In this document: positions 61,348 through 64,000 of the stretch, piece by piece
Layout: every line of letters begins with the position of its first letter
How positions within the stretch are numbered: the first letter of the stretch is position 1
From: Allobosea sp039673065
GTDB lineage: Bacteria; Pseudomonadota; Alphaproteobacteria; Rhizobiales; Beijerinckiaceae
Length of the DNA stretch: 64,000 nucleotides
Assembly (NCBI RefSeq): GCF_039673065.1
Contig: NZ_JBDJKW010000012.1
Location: 1 to 64,000, forward strand
Reading direction: 5' to 3'
The notes under the pieces: model-generated
What the model saw: the letters and a program-made list of their open reading frames with translations, nothing else
What the model was told of the DNA's origin: nothing
Database searches by the model: none
Position numbers and translations under genes: made by a program

Positions 61348-63504
61348 ATGAACGATCGGACGAAACGAGCCGGAGAACGGCGTGAGCCTTCCTTCGAGCC
61401 GGTGCGCGACGACCGGTACGAGGAGGATGATTTCCGCCTGTCCGCCGACGATCGGCCCTATCGCGGCGGAGGATCAGAGCCGGTGGCAGCGCGGCGCGGA
61501 CGCACCCAGGAGAGCAAGCCCCGGCAGAGCCAGCCCAAGCGCGGGCGTGGCGGGCGCGGCGGCGGACGCCGCAGGGGCCGCTCCTTCCTCGGGCGCATCG
61601 CCTATTGGGGCCTCGTGCTCGGCCTCTGGGGCGTGCTCGGGCTCGGCGGCATCGTCGCCTATCACGCGGCCCAGCTGCCGCCGATCGACCAGCTCACCGT
61701 GCCGAAGCGGCCGCCAAATATCGCGATCCTCGCCGCCGACGGCTCGCTGCTCGCCAATCGCGGCGAGACCGGCGGGCGCACGATCACGCTCGGCGAGGTG
61801 CCGCCCTATCTGCCGGCGGCCTTCGTCGCCATCGAGGACCGGCGCTTCTACGACCATTTCGGCATCGACCCGATGGGCATCAGCCGCGCGCTGGTCAACA
61901 ATCTGCGCCGCCGCGGCGGCGTGCAGGGCGGCTCGACGCTGACCCAGCAGCTCGCCAAGAACCTGTTCCTGACCCAGGAGCGCACCGCGGCCCGCAAGAT
62001 CCAGGAAGCGATCCTCTCGCTCTGGCTGGAGCGGACCTACACCAAGCAGCAGATCCTCGAGCTCTATCTCAACCGGGTCTATTTCGGCTCCGGCGCCTAT
62101 GGCGTCGAGGCGGCGGCCCAGCGCTATTTCAACAAGTCGGCGCGCGCGGTCACCGTGGCGGAGGCCGCGATGCTGGCCGGGCTGGTGCAGGCGCCCTCGC
62201 GCCTCGCCCCGAACCGCAATCCCGAGGCGGCCGAGAAGCGAGCCCAGCTCGTGGTCGCGGCGATGGTCGACCAGGGCCTGATCTCCGCCACCGCCGCCAA
62301 GGACGCGCTCGGCGCGCCGGCCGAGGCGCATGAGCGCATCGGCGCCGGCTCGGTGAACTACGCCGCCGACTACGTCATGGACGTGCTCGACGACTTCATC
62401 GGCGCGATCGAGGGCGACGTCACCGTGCTGACGACGATCGATCCCAAGCTGCAGTCGACCGCCGAGACCGTCCTGGTCGAGACGCTGAACGCCCAGGGCG
62501 GCAAGCTCGGCGCCAGCCAGGGCGCAGTGGTCTCGATGGCGCCGGACGGCGCGCTGCGGGCGCTGATCGGCGGCCGTGACTACACCAAGAGCCAGTTCAA
62601 CCGCGCCAGCGTCGCACGGCGCCAGCCGGGCTCGGCCTTCAAGCCCTTCGTCTATCTCGCCGCGATCGAGGCCGGGATGACGCCGGACACGATCCGCGAC
62701 GATTCGCCGGTCTCGATCCGCGGCTGGGCGCCCGAGAACAACAGCCGCACCTTCCGCGGCCCGGTGACGCTGAAGACCGCCTTCGCGCTGTCGCTGAACA
62801 CCATCGCCGTGAAGCTGAACCAGGAGGTCGGCCCGCGCGAGGTGGTGCGCGTCGCCCAGCGCCTCGGCATCAATTCGGCGCTGCAGGCCAATCCCTCGCT
62901 GGCGCTCGGCACCTCCGAGGTCACGGCGCTGGAGCTGACCGGCGCCTTCGCCAGCTTCGCCAATGGCGGGCAGGGCGTGCTGCCCTATGTCATCCGCGAG
63001 GTGAAGACCACCGCCGGCAAGCTGCTCTACGGCCGCAAGCCGCCGGCGCTCGGCGAGGTGGTGCAGCCGCAATACCTCGCCATGATGAACGCCATGTTCA
63101 ACGAGACCATGCGCGCCGGCACCGGCAGCAAGGTCAATCTCGCCGGCTGGGAGATGGGCGGCAAGTCCGGCACCAGCCAGGACTTCCGCGACGCCTGGTT
63201 CGTCGGCTTCACCAGCCGCGTCGTCACCTCGGTCTGGGTCGGCAATGACGACAACTCGCCGATGAAGCGGGTCTATGGCAGCGGCCTGCCCGCCGAGATC
63301 TGGGGCAAGTTCATGAAGGCGGCCCATGCTGGCCAGCAGCCCGCGCCGCTGCCGGGAGGCCTCTGGCACAGCCAGCCCAAGTCGATCTTCGAGCCGGGCG
63401 AGCCGGTGGCGGGCGTCGCGCCGCGTGCGCCCGAGGGCGACCGTGTCTGGACGCCGCCGCCGCCGCAGGAGCGCAATTTCTTCGAGCGGCTCTTCGGCGG
63501 CTGA
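61348..63504 (+). CDS. Class A penicillin-binding protein 1A (transglycosylase/transpeptidase)
   Basis: About 718 residues (ATG 61348, GGGGCGG just upstream; ATG 61276 would add 24). A long basic cytoplasmic tail (about 75 residues), one membrane helix, GT51 transglycosylase with EDRRFYDHFG and GGSTLTQQLAKN, then transpeptidase with Ser-x2-Lys in PGSAFKPF, Ser-x-Asn in LSLNT and KSGTSQD. Polymerises and cross-links septal and lateral peptidoglycan. A CtrA-type box precedes it. Confidence 0.93.
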   Translation: MNDRTKRAGERREPSFEPVRDDRYEEDDFRLSADDRPYRGGGSEPVAARRGRTQESKPRQSQPKRGRGGRGGGRRRGRSFLGRIAYWGLVLGLWGVLGLGGIVAYHAAQLPPIDQLTVPKRPPNIAILAADGSLLANRGETGGRTITLGEVPPYLPAAFVAIEDRRFYDHFGIDPMGISRALVNNLRRRGGVQGGSTLTQQLAKNLFLTQERTAARKIQEAILSLWLERTYTKQQILELYLNRVYFGSGAYGVEAAAQRYFNKSARAVTVAEAAMLAGLVQAPSRLAPNRNPEAAEKRAQLVVAAMVDQGLISATAAKDALGAPAEAHERIGAGSVNYAADYVMDVLDDFIGAIEGDVTVLTTIDPKLQSTAETVLVETLNAQGGKLGASQGAVVSMAPDGALRALIGGRDYTKSQFNRASVARRQPGSAFKPFVYLAAIEAGMTPDTIRDDSPVSIRGWAPENNSRTFRGPVTLKTAFALSLNTIAVKLNQEVGPREVVRVAQRLGINSALQANPSLALGTSEVTALELTGAFASFANGGQGVLPYVIREVKTTAGKLLYGRKPPALGEVVQPQYLAMMNAMFNETMRAGTGSKVNLAGWEMGGKSGTSQDFRDAWFVGFTSRVVTSVWVGNDDNSPMKRVYGSGLPAEIWGKFMKAAHAGQQPAPLPGGLWHSQPKSIFEPGEPVAGVAPRAPEGDRVWTPPPPQERNFFERLFGG

Positions 63505-63531
63505 GGGGTCGCCTCCCCGGCGGCCGTCGGC

Positions 63532-64000
63532 TCAGTTGGCCTCGGGCGCCCGATACTGCTCGTGGCCCAGGCCGAACTCGCTGCCGAGCCGGCCGAGCGC
63601 CACCTGGAGATGATAGAGCCCGATCGTCGCCGAGCGCGTCTCGAGCCCGAGCTTGAGCCCGCGCAGCGGCGCTGCCGCCAGCAGAGCGAGGCTCTTGGCC
63701 AGCACGCGCGCCCCGCCGAGCCGGCCGGGATGGCGGCCGCGCTCGATCCGGGCCGAGATCGCGCCATTGCGATAGCCGCGCGCCCTGATCCAGTCGCCCT
63801 GGGTGCGCCGTGCCGGCATGGTCTCGCGCTGCGCCGCCTCCTGCACCCACCAGAAGCGGAAACCGGCCGCCGCCGCGCGGGCGAAGAAATCGCTGTCGCC
63901 GCCGCCGGTGAAGTCGAAGCGCTCGTCGAGGAAGGGATGGCCGAGCCGCTCCAGCACCTCGCGGCGGATCAGGTAGTTGGCGCTGGAATAGAGGATCGGC
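63532..64000 (-). CDS. Glycosyltransferase family 2 protein (partial, 5' end outside window)
   Basis: 156 C-terminal residues are present; the frame stays open to the window edge. GGGDSDFFARAAAAGFRFWWVQEA is the acceptor-binding acidic motif (EDxDF type, here GGDSDF) of GT2 enzymes. C-terminal amphipathic/hydrophobic helix (LAKSLALLAAAPLRGLKLGL). Likely another cell-surface glycan gene. Convergent with the PBP gene. Confidence 0.85.
   Translation of the reverse strand, partial: PILYSSANYLIRREVLERLGHPFLDERFDFTGGGDSDFFARAAAAGFRFWWVQEAAQRETMPARRTQGDWIRARGYRNGAISARIERGRHPGRLGGARVLAKSLALLAAAPLRGLKLGLETRSATIGLYHLQVALGRLGSEFGLGHEQYRAPEAN

Overview
The window is a contiguous stretch of a high-GC alphaproteobacterial chromosome, most likely from the Hyphomicrobiales (Rhizobiales), for example a Bosea- or Methylobacterium-like lineage. 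The evidence is gene order rather than any single marker: def-fmt-truA with dapE; an RNase D-like gene followed by lptC-lptA-lptB-rpoN-hpf-ptsN; and ubiB-ubiE/mutM/enoyl-CoA hydratase/rpsT/dnaA-dnaN-recF. All are orders familiar from that group. The genus is inference. No insertion sequence, prophage, CRISPR array or rRNA gene was seen. One tRNA gene, tRNA-Gly(CCC), is present.

Layout. 1-5.1 kb: 3' end of mutS, then grpE and glnD on the minus strand. 5.2-8.0 kb: an ABC importer of the sulfonate/taurine type, preceded by what reads as a SAM-II riboswitch and a hairpin that can hide the Shine-Dalgarno sequence. 8.1-11.3 kb: OsmC protein, MFS transporter and rmuC. 11.4-15.9 kb: def, fmt, truA, a membrane protein, dapE and a DUF805-like protein. 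16.1-22.3 kb: RNase D-like exonuclease, LPS transport genes lptC/A/B, rpoN, hpf, ptsN. 22.4-26.9 kb: class I fumarase, a small secreted protein, an MBL hydrolase and a cardiolipin synthase-like enzyme. 27.2-30.1 kb: efp with its modification genes epmA and epmB. 30.1-35.2 kb: DsbA-like protein, pyrF, two tandem DUF1330 proteins, an old yellow enzyme, an AEC permease with a damaged-looking 5' end, and an SDR. 35.5-40.4 kb: a HlyD/RbbA/YhhJ export operon. 40.4-43.1 kb: tRNA-Gly, SCO1 protein, ubiB. 43.2-47.4 kb: ubiE, mutM, GFA protein, enoyl-CoA hydratase, threonine dehydratase-like enzyme. 47.6-52.6 kb: rpsT, a 0.8 kb gene-poor region, dnaA, dnaN, recF. 52.6-57.9 kb: ankyrin protein, hrcA, and the edge of a polysaccharide locus (DUF6492, WecG/TagA, polyprenyl glycosylphosphotransferase). 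58-64 kb: SDR, M20 amidohydrolase, trxA, DoxX, a class A penicillin-binding protein and a partial glycosyltransferase.

Functional themes are mostly housekeeping: replication initiation and repair, translation start and elongation, envelope biogenesis, ubiquinone, nitrogen signalling (glnD, rpoN, ptsN) and heat shock (grpE, hrcA). The most informative non-coding signals are the SAM-II-like riboswitch in front of the ABC importer, a TTAA-N7-TTAA (CtrA-type) site in front of the penicillin-binding protein, an RpoH-like promoter before grpE, clear intrinsic terminators after efp, rpsT and trxA, and long inverted intergenic repeats. One tract near 34.36-34.44 kb is so G/C-homopolymeric that it probably contains sequencing or assembly errors.
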